Positions 11,159 through 21,185 of a DNA stretch of 64,000 nt are shown here, piece after piece. The position numbers were made by a program, and so were the translations under genes. Under the pieces are notes generated by a model. It made no database searches and was not told the DNA's origin. It was given only the letters and a program-made list of their open reading frames with translations. Position 1 is the first letter of the stretch. Every line of letters starts with the position of its first letter. Source of the DNA: Eutreptiella sp. 'Long Island Sound 2002' (taxonomy: Eukaryota > Euglenozoa > Euglenophyceae > Eutreptiales > Eutreptiaceae); assembly GCA_964036045.1 (NCBI GenBank), contig OZ038379.1, positions 117,503,104 to 117,567,103 on the forward strand. The letters are read 5' to 3'.

Positions 11159-12558
11159 CACATGCACCTACACCGGCACTGGCACGCACAGGTCACCAGG
11201 GAAAGCGCGCGCACACGCCCCGTGCCCGAACCCGCACCCTCGTCTTTATTACTCACAGGACGCAGCATCCGATGCCCGCCCCCGCTGCCCAGGGCCCCCC
11301 GCCGTCCCCCACAGCCCTCTCCCCTGCCTCCGACTCCACAACCTCCACCACAACAACCACCTCATCCACCACCAACACCACCTCCTCGTCCAGCACTCCA
11401 CCCCCAAAGCCGCGGGGGAAACCTCGCAAACCGGCCCCAAAACCCGTCCCCACCGTGAACAACACTGCCGCCGCCAAGGCCCACGCCTCAGCGAGGCCCG
11501 CGCCCGCAGCTCGGCTGAGACCCAAGGCCGCCCCCAAGCACCCACCGAAACCTGTCAACGCGCCGCAACTGCAACCTGCAGCCAGACCGAAGCCCAAGCC
11601 CAAGCCCGGCGCAACAACGGCAGCGCGAGCCCGACCCCCCGAGGACGTCCTGTACGACATTCGGCCCCACCCAGCCCAGGGCCGGGGGCAGCAGCGCCGA
11701 GCATGGCGCCCCCCCGTCGTCAGGGCTGGCACCGCAACCACCTTCGTGGCAGAGGGCGCCGCGGCTGAAGCGCGACGCGCTTTGTCCCGCCACCTCTGCA
11801 AGCCCGCATCCCAGGCCCACGGACCACCCCCAACCAGACCACAACAGCGCCAGGGTCAGCCAGCAACGTCTCTGCCCCCTCAATGTGAGCCCACATACAG
11901 CAAATGCCCCGCTACCGCCTCCACGGCGAGTCCGTGCGCGCGTACCCGCGAGTCCACATCCGCCTGCGCCCCTCGCTTTCCATGCACATCCACGGCACAG
12001 GACTATGAGGAATTTCCCAGGCCCGCCACCGCCACCGTTCCTGACGACCCCATCACACCCAACCACCCCCACTCCTCTGCCCAAGGCCAAGGCCCTGCCC
12101 AGGGACAGTGATGGCGGCGCTGGACCCACACGCAGCTCTGAGAGCTGCCAAAAGGGGCCCGGGCAGAGCCCTTCCTCGAGGGCCTGGTGCACTGGCCCCG
12201 CAAGGGGTCCGCGGAAAACCGCCGCCTCCAGCCGGCGGGGGGGTGGATGCCACAGGCCACATGGGAAGCCATGCTGGCGAATGCGCTCCACCCCCTGGGA
12301 GTCCACCTTCGCAACCCCCCCGCGCCCCAGGACCACCCGTATGTCCTCAGGCGCCTGCGGGAGACCCTCCAGGAGACGCGAAGAGAAGGCAGACGCCCGT
12401 GGGATATCACCCCAAGCCCAGACCCGCACACACACACTCCCTCGCCACCCCACAAGCGTCGCCGCACCGACACTGGCGGCACCTACAGCACCCCAGGAGC
12501 CCTGCGCACCACACAGCACGACGCGCCTGACCCCCCAGCAAGCAGCGCCACCACCTAA
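11159..12558 (+). pseudogene. LINE-A third ORF tail: Pro/Ala/Lys-rich linker and MPQATWEAML domain
   Basis: From 11,272 a frame rich in Pro, Ala, Lys and Thr runs to 12,109. It looks like a disordered, basic, nucleic-acid-binding linker (AKPKPKPKPGATT-type runs). It is followed, in the frame 12,187-12,558, by GGWMPQATWEAMLANAL and HPYVLRRLRETLQETRREG. A homologous block, MPQAAWEALLRDAV with QALRQWLQ, lies at 55,147-55,230 in the second copy, again after a Pro-rich region. This fixes the element order as ORF2, third-ORF core, Pro-rich linker, short helical domain. The antisense ORF of 461 codons over 11,488-12,873 is a shadow caused by composition. Confidence 0.45.
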
Positions 12559-13128
12559 CCCTGATACCCAGCCAGCCACCGCCACGCCAAGCCCCGCCCA
12601 GAAGACTCCACACAAACGGGAGGCCAAAGGACGCCAACGCACACACCAACGGGCACCGCTACGCCCAAAGGCGCTGAACCATACCCCGCAGCCGTCGAAA
12701 CCACCCAACCCAGCCGAAGCCCAACACGAGTCAAACCCGAGCCGCACCCCATAACCGCCAACGCTTGACTCGTAGATAATCCCGCCAAGGGAGCAATGTA
12801 GCCACAACCCACACCCACAGCCCACACGGCCGCCTAACCAGCGAGCACCAAAAGCAAAGAGGCAACTATCCAAACTTGCCCTGCCCCGTACCCGTGTACA
12901 TCAGGACGCGCGAGCCGCGCCCCTGGGGCGTGGCCGCCACCAAAGAACCAACGACACACACGAGAGGACACAACGCTATTGCACCGCTGCACCAGTTGCC
13001 CGTGCCTGTGCCTGCAGTGTGCGCACGCCCCCTTTTCCATTTTTTTAAATACAAAAATGAGGCACGACAAAACAAAACAAATACAGAGCACAAAAAAAGA
13101 AGAAGAAAAAAAAACTAGAAAAGAAAAT
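12559..13128 (+). other. LINE-A 3' untranslated region and A-rich tail
   Basis: No gene is visible. The first half continues the C-rich composition. From 13,036 the sequence turns A/T-rich (run of T, then aaatacaaaaatgagg) and ends in A-rich tracts (aaaaaaagaagaagaaaa) at 13,090-13,128. This is the kind of tail a LINE 3' end leaves. No matching duplication was found upstream because the 5' end lies outside the window. Confidence 0.4.
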
Positions 13129-13329
13129 TAGTGGGGGGAAGAAAGAGGGACACAACCACCAACAGCACACGCGCACCGCACACAGCGCGCACACCGGTGA
13201 ACAGGCGCCACGTGGGCCAGGACACCGCACGCACACATGAACCGAGGGCAGCAAAGAGACAGGACACCACGGCCTGGGGCGACCCAGCCGGCCCACCAGG
13301 CCAGTGGCAGGAGCGGTACTCCAAGGCCA

Positions 13330-14524
13330 CTGGTCAGAGCCAGGCCAGGCTGCATCGCGGACCGGAGCAAACGTCGCCCGGAGCCATGGTAGCAACTGAT
13401 GACAGGCATGCCGGCACACAGTCCAGGAGGGGGTCGCCTGCCAAGCAGCGGGGCCGCGCAACTCGAGCCACAGGGGGGGGGCGGTCGTACCGTAGACTTG
13501 CGGGAGCAATACCCCCTGTGGTGAGAGATACTCCAGACGGCTCGGCAGCCCGCAGAGCTGCCGCCCACAGAAGGGGGCATGTGACCCTACCCACGGACAC
13601 ATGTGGGGACACCCTCCCACCGGGGACACCTGGACCAGGTGGCCGCGAGACTTCCTTCCCAAGCACCTGCGGGAGCGGCTCAAGAGGCACCTGACCTAGC
13701 GCAGTGGGAGGGACAGGTCGTCCCCTTGGTAAGACCTTCTTCCTGCGTTGTCAAAGGAGGCATCCCGAGCTCCCAAAGATACCTACCTACCATGCCCCAA
13801 GGGAACCTGGTTGAAGTTCTTGACCGTGAGGTGAGACAGGGGTTGCTAGGGGAACTGATGGTGGAGAGGTCTCCTTCCCGCCAGAGGGGGGCCACAGTGT
13901 AAACCAAACAAGGGGATGTCACATGAGGCTGCGGACACGGCCGCCCTTGCTTACTACTTACTTACTGACCTGGTCGATCTGCTGATCGAGTGGGCCAAGG
14001 AGAGGGGGAATGACTTCCACATGGACAAATACCTGCGCAAACATCTGCGAAGGGAGACCCCTGCTGAGAAGAATCCTGGGGGGAGGTCGCCTCATCTCCA
14101 CTCTAACCCTCGGAAGGGCCGTGGTTGGCAGTGGAAACACCCGACTGAGAACCCTCCCACCAAGGGTAAAAAGGCCCCTAATCTTTTCTACTGTGGTTAT
14201 ACGGACGATAAGGGTGGACCCTGCAAAGCGCCCGACTGTGTTGCATGGAGTGCATGCATGCTCCAACTGAAGCGCACACAGAAAATCAAAGTTGGTCAGG
14301 AGGTGAAGCACCAAGACCATTTTCGCTGCACGATAACATGCGAATATTGCGGTAAAGGTAAGCATTATGAGGATGAATGCCATATAAAACGCTGCGAGTC
14401 TGAAAAATTCAAGAAAGCGGAAGAGGAGCGGTTAAAGAACGCCAAAAAGAGTGACCCCAAGCTGGGAGGCCAGAACCCTGGTGGCTCCCAAGGTAAGGGT
14501 AAGGGTAACCCTGGTGGAGGATGA
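13330..14524 (+). pseudogene. G1 gag with CCHC zinc knuckle
   Basis: The upstream part is spread over frames: DFLPKHLRERLKRHLT near 13,650-13,697, then QVVPLVRPS to 13,900. The clean frame 13,916-14,524 carries YYLLTDLVDLLIEWAKERG, then cysteine pairs (YCGYTDDKGGPCKAPDC, about 14,192-14,240). A canonical zinc knuckle follows, CEYCGKGKHYEDEC (CX2CX4HX4C, about 14,341-14,382), then a charged helix and a Gly/Lys tail. Zinc-knuckle Gag packages element RNA in virus-like particles. The start at 13,916 is only the first ATG of this frame; the ancestral protein began further upstream. Confidence 0.7.
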
Positions 14525-14703
14525 AGATCCTCGGGCCCCCCCAACTGGTTGAAGAGGAGCATCCAAATCCACACCTCAGGGTGACCAGCAGGGTGAAAAA
14601 CGGAATATCCCCTCCACCCTCATCCCTGGCGGCGCCGAAAAGAACGGTAACGCCGAAGATTGCAAGCTCAACTGGAACTGCAAGTGCCTGCAGGCTGCCG
14701 GGT

Positions 14704-15354
14704 TGGAAGTGAAGTTTTCCTGAGAGGGATAGGGGGGCGGCTCCGAGGATGAGGACTTCATTTTCTGGATCACCGTCAAAATAGGTGATTTACATTTACA
14801 GGTTTACAAAGTGGTCTTGGACACGGGCGCCACACTTTCCATTGTGGCCTGCAGATTGCTGAAACAAGCCAAGATCCGGCAAATACAAACCGTGGCCATA
14901 CCCAGAACCCCGGGTTTTCTTTGAAAAGTGTCATTGACACCTTATGCCTGAAGTTCTTTCGTGTATTGCTGTAAATAGCGGCCGTCCTTCGAGGAACCTC
15001 GCAGTTGAGCAGATTTGTGTAGTCTTCGGCGGGGGACCGCCATGCCTCAAAAAAAAAAAAAACCGTGGCCATACGGGTAGGGCATGGGACAACCATCCAT
15101 TCCCTGGGCGGGGTCGATGTGACTGTACGTCTGGGCGATGAACAGGTGCCCCAGCACTGCAAAATGCTTGACACCGACGCCTTTGACATTGTTATCGGCA
15201 CAGATTTCCTGCGCCGTAGCCCCCAGGTGAAAATGTTGTCTTTGCAATGCCCCTATGCCCTACACTGCGACTTTGGCAGTGACAATTTCTCAGTCCCTCT
15301 GGAGCCGTCAGGACGAAAGAAATCCGGTCTGCGCTACGTGAACCGGTCTTATTG
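14704..15354 (+). pseudogene. G1 aspartic protease, split by a SINE-like insertion
   Basis: The retropepsin that matures Gag-Pol. The first half reads VVLDTGATLSIVACRLLKQA, with the catalytic DTG at 14,820-14,828. It is interrupted after TVAI at 14,901. The frame resumes at 15,061-15,074 with the duplicated target sequence and continues IRVGHGTTIHSLGGVDVTV. It ends with AFDIVIGTDFLRR (about 15,179-15,217), the usual hydrophobic-Gly second half of retropepsins, and stops at 15,352-15,354. Taking out 14,902-15,060 plus one copy of the duplication joins the two halves in phase. Confidence 0.8.
14902..15060 (+). mobile_element. SINE-like retrocopy of a structured RNA (159 bp, poly-A tail, 14-bp target duplication)
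   Basis: The insertion lies between identical 14-bp copies of aaccgtggccatac (14,888-14,901 and 15,061-15,074) and ends in 12 or more A. It carries three short perfect hairpins: gtgtca/tgacac, cgagg-aa-cctcg and ggcgg-ggga-ccgcc. It also has atttgtg, which resembles an Sm site, just before the last hairpin. No tRNA A/B boxes are obvious, so the source may be a small nuclear or other structured RNA. Retrotransposition by a LINE machinery is inferred from the tail and the duplication. Confidence 0.75.
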
Positions 15355-17895
15355 AACTGAAAACTGTCAGTTGGTGAGGCCTGTCTTGGAAAACAGACTG
15401 GCTGCCCTGCAGGTAGACTTGAATGAAATTCAGGTGGAATCGTTCGCCAGTAAGGAGCAGCATATCATGCAGCTCTATTGTTCGTGATACCTCAACAGAG
15501 CCCATTGCTTCTACTGCAGATCGATGGAGTTGTGCTATGCTAACCCCCCACTCTCCCGACTCTCTAAGGTGTTGACCGAAAATGCACTTGAAGGAGCGAG
15601 AGTGGTACTGTGCACCCCTGACTCAGGTACTACAGGGGAACACGCCTATTGGAGGCGCTTGTTGGACCGTATGACTGTGGGAAGGATTGAGCTCCCCAAC
15701 GGCCCAGTCTACGTTCCTCAGGACTCCCAGAGGACTGTGCCAGCCCATCATGCTGAATCCTGTACCGCTGAACGACCTTGACGAGGTAGTACTCAAGGAG
15801 TTGATGGCCAAAAATCCAGGCTTTACACTCCTGGATCTAAACAAAATATCTGAGTACTCTTCGGTTACCACTGGGTGTGGTGAGTGCTTCGATGAGCAGG
15901 AGACTCCAGCAGTCTCTACTCCTTTGGCTGATGCTGACGACCACCTAAGTGAGATCACCAGTGCTATACCACCGGTGAACCCAGAGGTGCTTACACTGAA
16001 GCACAACGCCTTCCTGGCGCAGTTGTTAACGGATGACGTCGATCTAGCTGAATCCTCCCCTATCGGGTCTCAAGACCACACTGTATTCGCAATGGGGGCA
16101 ACTGATGGCCCTACAGGTCAGGTACCTGGCGCTAAACCCTCACCCAAGAACATGCCCGTCTCGTGGTACGATGTACAGGACCTCCAGGCGTTTCTGCGAG
16201 CTAAGGCTGAGGGTATCGAGCGACGAACCCGCCTGGACCTCCTCAAGAGGACCTGGAAAGCACCTGTATGGTCCAAGGAGGATGATGAAGAAATGATTCT
16301 CCTTGATCCTGAGGTACTTCTGGTATACTCCCTTGAGTACGTCCAGCAGGGTTGCCAGGACTCGGAGGATGAGTTGCCCCCTGAAGGTATGGGGCGTACG
16401 AACAAGCAGGAAAAAGGGAAGAGGAACCTCCATGCTAGGGAGCATTTTTCTGAGAAATTGGAGAGCATGAACCTTGACGCTCATCTCAGTAAGCTCATCG
16501 AGAAATGCCATGAGGTTTTTGGAGCGGTGCCCCCACCCACGTCTTGCAAAGAGCTTGTCCAGATGGACCTCAAACTTAAGCCAGAGTTTGAAGGGTCTGT
16601 GGTGAGACGGCGTCCGTACCCGGCCCCACAAGGCCAAATCAATGAGATCGAACGCCAGATCCAGGAATGTATAGATGCTGGCTTTGTCAAGGAGTATAAC
16701 AACGGGGACTATCTCCGCCATTGTAACCCTTGTCTTCTAGTGGCTAAACCTGCCTCAACTGCTATGCGCTTGGCCGTCGACTATGGTGAGGTCAACAAAA
16801 GGACCCAAAACCACTGAGGGACCATCCCCAACATGGAGTACACCGTAGAAAGAATCGCATATTCGTCGATTTAAGACCAAGATGGACAAGAAGGGTGGAT
16901 TCTGGCAAGTAGACCTAACCCCAGCAGCCCAGAAACTGCTCGCCTTTGTAACGCCTAAGGGTTGTGTCCTCCGCTGCAGGGTCATGCCCTTCGGTGTAGG
17001 GAATGCCCCTGCACTCTGTCAGGAGCTGATGAATAAAATCCTATCTATCCCGAGATGCCAACCCCTTGTACAGGAACTGGTTTCCCGCGGGGCTGAGATG
17101 GAGGCACACATCGATGACGTGAGCCTGGGTACTAATACCCAGGAAAATCTCATCCTCCTCCTGCAAGAGTTTTTGACTGTCTGTGAGGAAAACCATCTCC
17201 GCATCAAACTCGAAAAATGTGAGTTCATGCGTGAGGAGGTGGAGTATCTAGGTTTCGACGTTGGGTATGGCTAATGGAAACCAGCCGCAGCTAAGATGCA
17301 ACCCCTGCAGCACATGCAGATACGTGATGACCCTAAGAAAGGTCTTCACGAGGTCCGGAGGTTCATTGGCGCGTGCAATTTTCACTGGCGCCATATACAC
17401 AATTTTACTTATTCATCAGCCCCCCTGATGGACCTCAAAGTAAAAACTAACCCTAGGCGGTGGACCGACAAGGAGGAGGCTTGTTTTCAGGAGTTGAAGC
17501 ATAATGTTTCCCCTACCAACTGTATGGGGGTTCCCCAGCCCTAAGGGCGAGATAATACTCGTCACAGATGCCTGTGATGTAAGGGGGGGTGGTACCCTAT
17601 ACCAGTGGCAGGAGCTTTACCCCGCTGAGTTGTCTCACGGCCAGTTTTACACTTCAGGTCTGAACCGTGATGGTACGCTGAGGCATGACTACCCTGCGAA
17701 TGAGTGGCGTCTGGTGCCCCTCGGGCATTGGAACTGGAAGTGGAATCAAGCACGATCCAACTGCAGTACCTACAACCAGGAACTCCTGTCTGGGATGCTC
17801 GTGCTCTCTTCCCAGTCCCGCCTACTTGGCACCAACTCTATTTTTGGGCTTTGGGACTAAAGGCCTCTGAAAACATTTCAGAAGGGTCCCACTCC
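15355..17895 (+). pseudogene. G1 pol: linker, reverse transcriptase and N-terminal RNase H
   Basis: After a linker with stops (15,355-15,690), the long frame 15,687-16,817 contains an acidic spacer. The RT N-terminus follows (SKLIEKCHEVFGAVPPPTSC near 16,487-16,546, then HCNPCLLVAKP and MRLAVDYGEVN near 16,719-16,799). After a stop at 16,815 and a frame change, the frame 16,882-17,272 has WQVDLTPAAQKLLAF and FGVGNAPALCQELM. The catalytic motif is AHIDDVSLG (Asp pair at about 17,113-17,118), followed by LEKCEFMREEVEYLGF. RNase H begins IILVTDACDVRGGGTLYQW near 17,551-17,607 and reaches LKTFQKGPTP at 17,890, where a TIR element is inserted. Confidence 0.8.
17891..17895. repeat. Target-site duplication actcc, left copy
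   Basis: Five bases, actcc, directly before the TIR element; the partner is at 21,124-21,128. Joining at this point restores the RNase H frame of G1. Confidence 0.7.
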
Positions 17896-18374
17896 CTTGG
17901 GCGGCTCAAGTTGCATGGTCAAAATCACACCAAATGCAACCAATCTTGACAATGAGGAAAAATAGTTTTTCACAGGCTGGGGCTTTTGAAAACAGAATAT
18001 TAGTCCAAGGAAAGTATCTTTCTTAGCGTTTGTGCCATTTTCGGCCTTTTTTAGGCCAGTCGAAAACAAGAAAAATATAAATCAATAAGTAAAACTTATT
18101 ATTTCATTTGAAAATGATATGCTTTTAGCGGAGATTGGCAAATAAATACATTTTGGGGTCCCCTTGTTTGTGGGATGGATATGGTCTGCAGAACAAATGA
18201 TTGCAACATCATTTCGTGTTCTTCATGTTCATTGCGTACCTGGAAAAATGATTTATTGATCGAATTCTATGCGCGCGGCCTCGTGCAATCAAGACCAAGC
18301 ATCATCAAAAGAGCACGGTGGAGGATTGAATATCAGTGCAAAGCATATGCAACATGTGGTTCAAGGGCTGCCCC

Positions 18375-18394
18375 ATGCGCGAGGCCTCGCGCAT
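18375..18394. repeat. 20-bp perfect palindrome, member of a dispersed motif
   Basis: ATGCGCGAGGCCTCGCGCAT is its own reverse complement. Related copies lie at about 18,270-18,287, 18,563-18,580 and inside the palindrome at 20,882-20,929, all within the TIR element. Confidence 0.85.
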
Positions 18395-19239
18395 AACTTA
18401 ATAAACCAAAAACCTCAACCGATTCTTTATCCTTTGGATAGACCGCTTCAGGGTCGAGTGGTCTTGCCACCCACCCCACGGTTTGACTTTTGATTTGCAC
18501 TGCCTGAAGAAAGAGGTATAGGTTGTGACCTTCAAGTTCTGGGACTGCATTGCAGTCCTCATTGCGCGAGGCCTCGCACAAAAAAAGGCGCGGATAATAT
18601 ATTCTTTGTACCATTGTGATGGGTTCTCATCTGATAGCTCTTGTGCACAACCTTCACTGAAGCAAGGAGTACCTAAATTGTCGTTGAGTCATTGAATTTT
18701 CCCAGAATCCGGCCCCCCAAGAGGCGGAAAAACACTCTTTGGGCTTGGTCAGCCCCTGCATCTGGCAGACTGCTTCCCCCAGGGGACCTTCCTTCTCCAG
18801 GTATCGGACATCATCTTGATTATTGGTGTGGTTTGCACCACATTGCATTTTACCCTCCAAAAATCAGTTTTTTTGGCCCAAACAAACGCTCAAAAAGGTG
18901 CCACGCATGGCTAATTCATATGTTTTTTGCACTTTTTACTTTGATTTATAGTCAACAACGGAAGGATCACTTTTTCTTCAGCCAAAGCTACAAGGGGGGT
19001 CCCTGTCCAGCTCAGCGTCATCTGTTGAGTGGATGTGCTTCATGTGCCACCAGTGATGCTCCTTTGTGGGCTTGACACCCCCCATAGGTTGCGGCAGGTG
19101 TGCATAATGAGCAATGCTGAAGGATGCACCCTGTGCATCACCTCCAACGTATGTGCCCCTTTGGTTAGATATGCAACAACATTACAAATAATTCTTGAGT
19201 CATCAATTAGATTTGCAACGCTTGTTTAGAGCGCTGAAT

Positions 19240-19247
19240 GTCCGCCC
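19240..19247. repeat. hAT-type target-site duplication gtccgccc, left copy
   Basis: Eight bases, gtccgccc, identical to 20,763-20,770 and immediately outside the inverted repeats of the nested element. Confidence 0.85.
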
Positions 19248-20762
19248 CAGGGTTGGTACCGTACGGCGTTCATGAACGCGTACCGTCCGCGAACGCGTAC
19301 CGTCTGGTATTAATACCGCACAGCACGTGTGCGGTATTGAGATGGTGCCGCAGACAGGCACCGCATTGCAGCACGCGCGCACGCTAGACGGGAAATTGCC
19401 AGATGAATTGAAATATTGCGAAAAACACGCTGCTGGATCGAAAGTTTACTACCAATTTTGGTAATTAGCATTATTATGCATTACAGCACCACTTTTAGTC
19501 TTGAATCGTAATGTCGCAGTTTTGGGAACATAAGAACAAATTCTGCTAATACTAGTATTGTTGTGACCGCGTTGCAAATGCGCATCCAGCGGTGCATGAG
19601 TTTCCAGCAGCGGTGCCGTGTACGGTGAAAAACACTGCTCGCAAGGTTTTATATCCCTCCTTTTAGATGGGCCATGTGAGGACGTGCTCCTGCAGGACGC
19701 GTTCAAAGCCGACGACGATCAGCGTGATGACCACCCTACTGACGAGCGGCGTGTATGTTCGGGCCTCAGCCCCTCTCCCTGTGCAAGCGCAAGCCTCATG
19801 CTCCAGTGATGCGTCCACCAACGTGCAAGCCTCAGCAATGGGCATAGAATCAGGGCGAAGCAGCCCTGCGCGCACTGCGCGGGACTTCAAGGCGAAGCAG
19901 CACTGCGCGTAAGGTCAAGGCGAAGCATCACTGCGCGTGAAGTCAAGGCGAAGCAGCACTGAGCGTAGAATCAGAGCGAAGCAGCACTGCGCGCACGGCG
20001 CGTGAAGTCAGGGCGACGCGTGAAGTCAGGGCGACGCAGCACTGCCTGGGGCGACCTCCGCGCTGCGTCCAAGCGCCAAGGTAAATAAGCGTCGTCTGCC
20101 TCCAGTTGTATTCGCCAGAAGTCTTGTTTTCAGTGTGTGTCACGTGCGTGTGCCTGTCATTCACATGCAATGAGTGGATCTGTAAATTTGACTTTGGCCT
20201 CTGTGCCTCCATCAACCCTGAGGCTTGGCATGCATGTGTGTATTGATATCCTGATGTGTAGCCTTGCCTTTGTTTAGCTCTGTTGAATCCTGGGACCCCT
20301 CTTTCAAGGCCCACGCTTAGCGCTGGACCAGGAAGAAGACAGTGTGCAGTAAAGTCGACGTTAAAGTATTCTTTGTGTCTGAGTTGCAGGGCAAGACAGG
20401 GTAGAGCTGAAAAGTCATTTGCACGGTGTTTTAAGAAACATTGTCTTTTTGGCTGAACTGCAGGCAGGGTAGTGCATAAAAGGGAAGCAAACAATTTAAG
20501 GTGTGAATCATTTGCAGGGTGTTTTGAGAAACATTTAAAAGCAGGTCTGTGGTAACAAATATTTGTTGAAATTTTCTGGTGTTTTTGGGACAAAAGTTTG
20601 GTTGTTCGAATCAGCTCAAATATATCGTAATACCAAGGATTCAGCGGACATTTAGTGGTGCCTACTGGGTCTTCATTGGGGCTAGGCGATACCATACAGG
20701 ACACCGGAGTACTGTATGCTATCGATACCGAACGGTACACGTACTGTATGGTACCAACCCTG
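19248..20762. mobile_element. Nested hAT-like element (1.5 kb, non-autonomous)
   Basis: The ends are cagggttggtacc on the left and its exact reverse complement ggtaccaaccctg on the right, flanked by the 8-bp duplication gtccgccc. The CAGGG start and the 8-bp duplication are hallmarks of the hAT superfamily. The interior holds a 28-bp tandem array (19,854-20,048) and no transposase-like ORF. The 265-codon antisense ORF over 19,943-20,740 runs through the tandem array and shows no recognisable domain. Because it lies inside the TIR element, it inserted later. Confidence 0.88.
19854..20048 (+). repeat. 28-bp tandem array (aaggcgaagcagcactgcgc type)
   Basis: About seven imperfect units. Starts at 19,890, 19,918 and 19,946 show the 28-bp period; the flanking units are lengthened or shortened. 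The array lies inside the hAT-like element. Confidence 0.8.
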
Positions 20763-20881
20763 GTCCGCCCGCGTAAACATATGGTACAATGTGATCAAGT
20801 CAAGGGTGCCTGTAATGTCACTCCAGTGTAGGCGCCTGCTTGATTCCTAATTCTACCATCATTACCTGGCTTCAGGGGGGG

Positions 20882-20929
20882 CAATGGACTGCTCCTTGCG
20901 CGAGGCCCCGCGCAGGGAACAGTCCATTG
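20882..20929. repeat. 48-bp near-perfect palindrome with no loop
   Basis: Two 24-base arms meet at 20,905/20,906 and match at about 21 of 24 positions (caatggactg...cagtccattg outside, ttgcgcgagg/ccccgcgcag inside). It lies near the right end of the TIR element, outside the hAT insert, and could extrude a hairpin. Confidence 0.8.
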
Positions 20930-21099
20930 TTCCAATAAAATGCATTCTTCGGACCCATCAGGACCAAAGGAAGGGCCAAAATTCCTTACATAAGAGTTCT
21001 TTTGGTGTTTCAAAAATGGCTTGATTTTTTTCAAGCCAAAGAATGGTTCTTTCGGTGTTTTCTGAGGCCTCGTATTTCGGGGACTTTCTGTCGTTTTGT

Positions 21100-21185
21100 A
21101 CCCTGCAACTTGGGCCGCCTAAGACTCCTGAAAAAGCGAAACTAAAACGGTGGTGGACCAGTCTCAATAAGCTCAGGTTGACTGT
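21100..21185 (+). pseudogene. G1 RNase H continuation fragment
   Basis: After the TIR element, the duplicated target and the bases to 21,185 encode TPEKAKLKRWWTSLNKLRLTV, the basic Lys/Arg-Trp-Trp segment of gypsy RNase H. It continues the frame lost at 17,890. It ends where the first tandem unit begins with accatgaactatg. Confidence 0.7.

Larger units (their letters stand above)
1..13128 (+). mobile_element. LINE-A family, copy A1 (partial at left edge, internally rearranged)
   Basis: Non-LTR retrotransposon sequence on the plus strand. In order: a third-ORF-like remnant at the window edge, ORF2 with endonuclease, reverse transcriptase, RNase H and a zinc finger, two more third-ORF-like domains separated by a 964-bp triplication, a Pro/Ala/Lys-rich segment, and an A-rich tail near 13,090-13,128. 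The plus strand is strongly C-rich and G-poor throughout. The same order of ORF2 followed by third ORF recurs at 40,799-57,300, so it looks like a family property. A third-ORF-like remnant also lies upstream of ORF2, so head-to-tail copies are possible. All ORFs carry stops or frameshifts. The boundaries are approximate and no target-site duplication was found for this copy. Confidence 0.75.
17896..21123. mobile_element. 3.2-kb TIR DNA transposon, no transposase seen
   Basis: The left end cttgggcggctcaagttgca and the right end, read on the other strand as cttaggcggcccaagttgca, form imperfect terminal inverted repeats of about 30 bp. They are flanked by the 5-bp duplication actcc. The interior is A/T-richer than the surroundings, with no ORF that looks like a transposase, and it holds a nested hAT-like element at 19,248-20,762. 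Without that insert the element is about 1.7 kb, so it is probably non-autonomous. The TIR sequence and 5-bp duplication do not let me name a superfamily. Removal rejoins G1 as ...FQKGPTP + EKAKLKRWW... in frame, which strongly supports the borders. Confidence 0.8.

Noticed and set aside
11488-12873. 461-codon antisense ORF, plus many Gly/Val/Cys-rich antisense frames elsewhere
   Set aside because: Complement of C-rich DNA; no domain, and the plus strand has the homology-supported blocks.
14490-14520. Telomere-like taagggtaagggtaaccc
   Set aside because: It is the Gly/Lys-rich end of the G1 gag frame.
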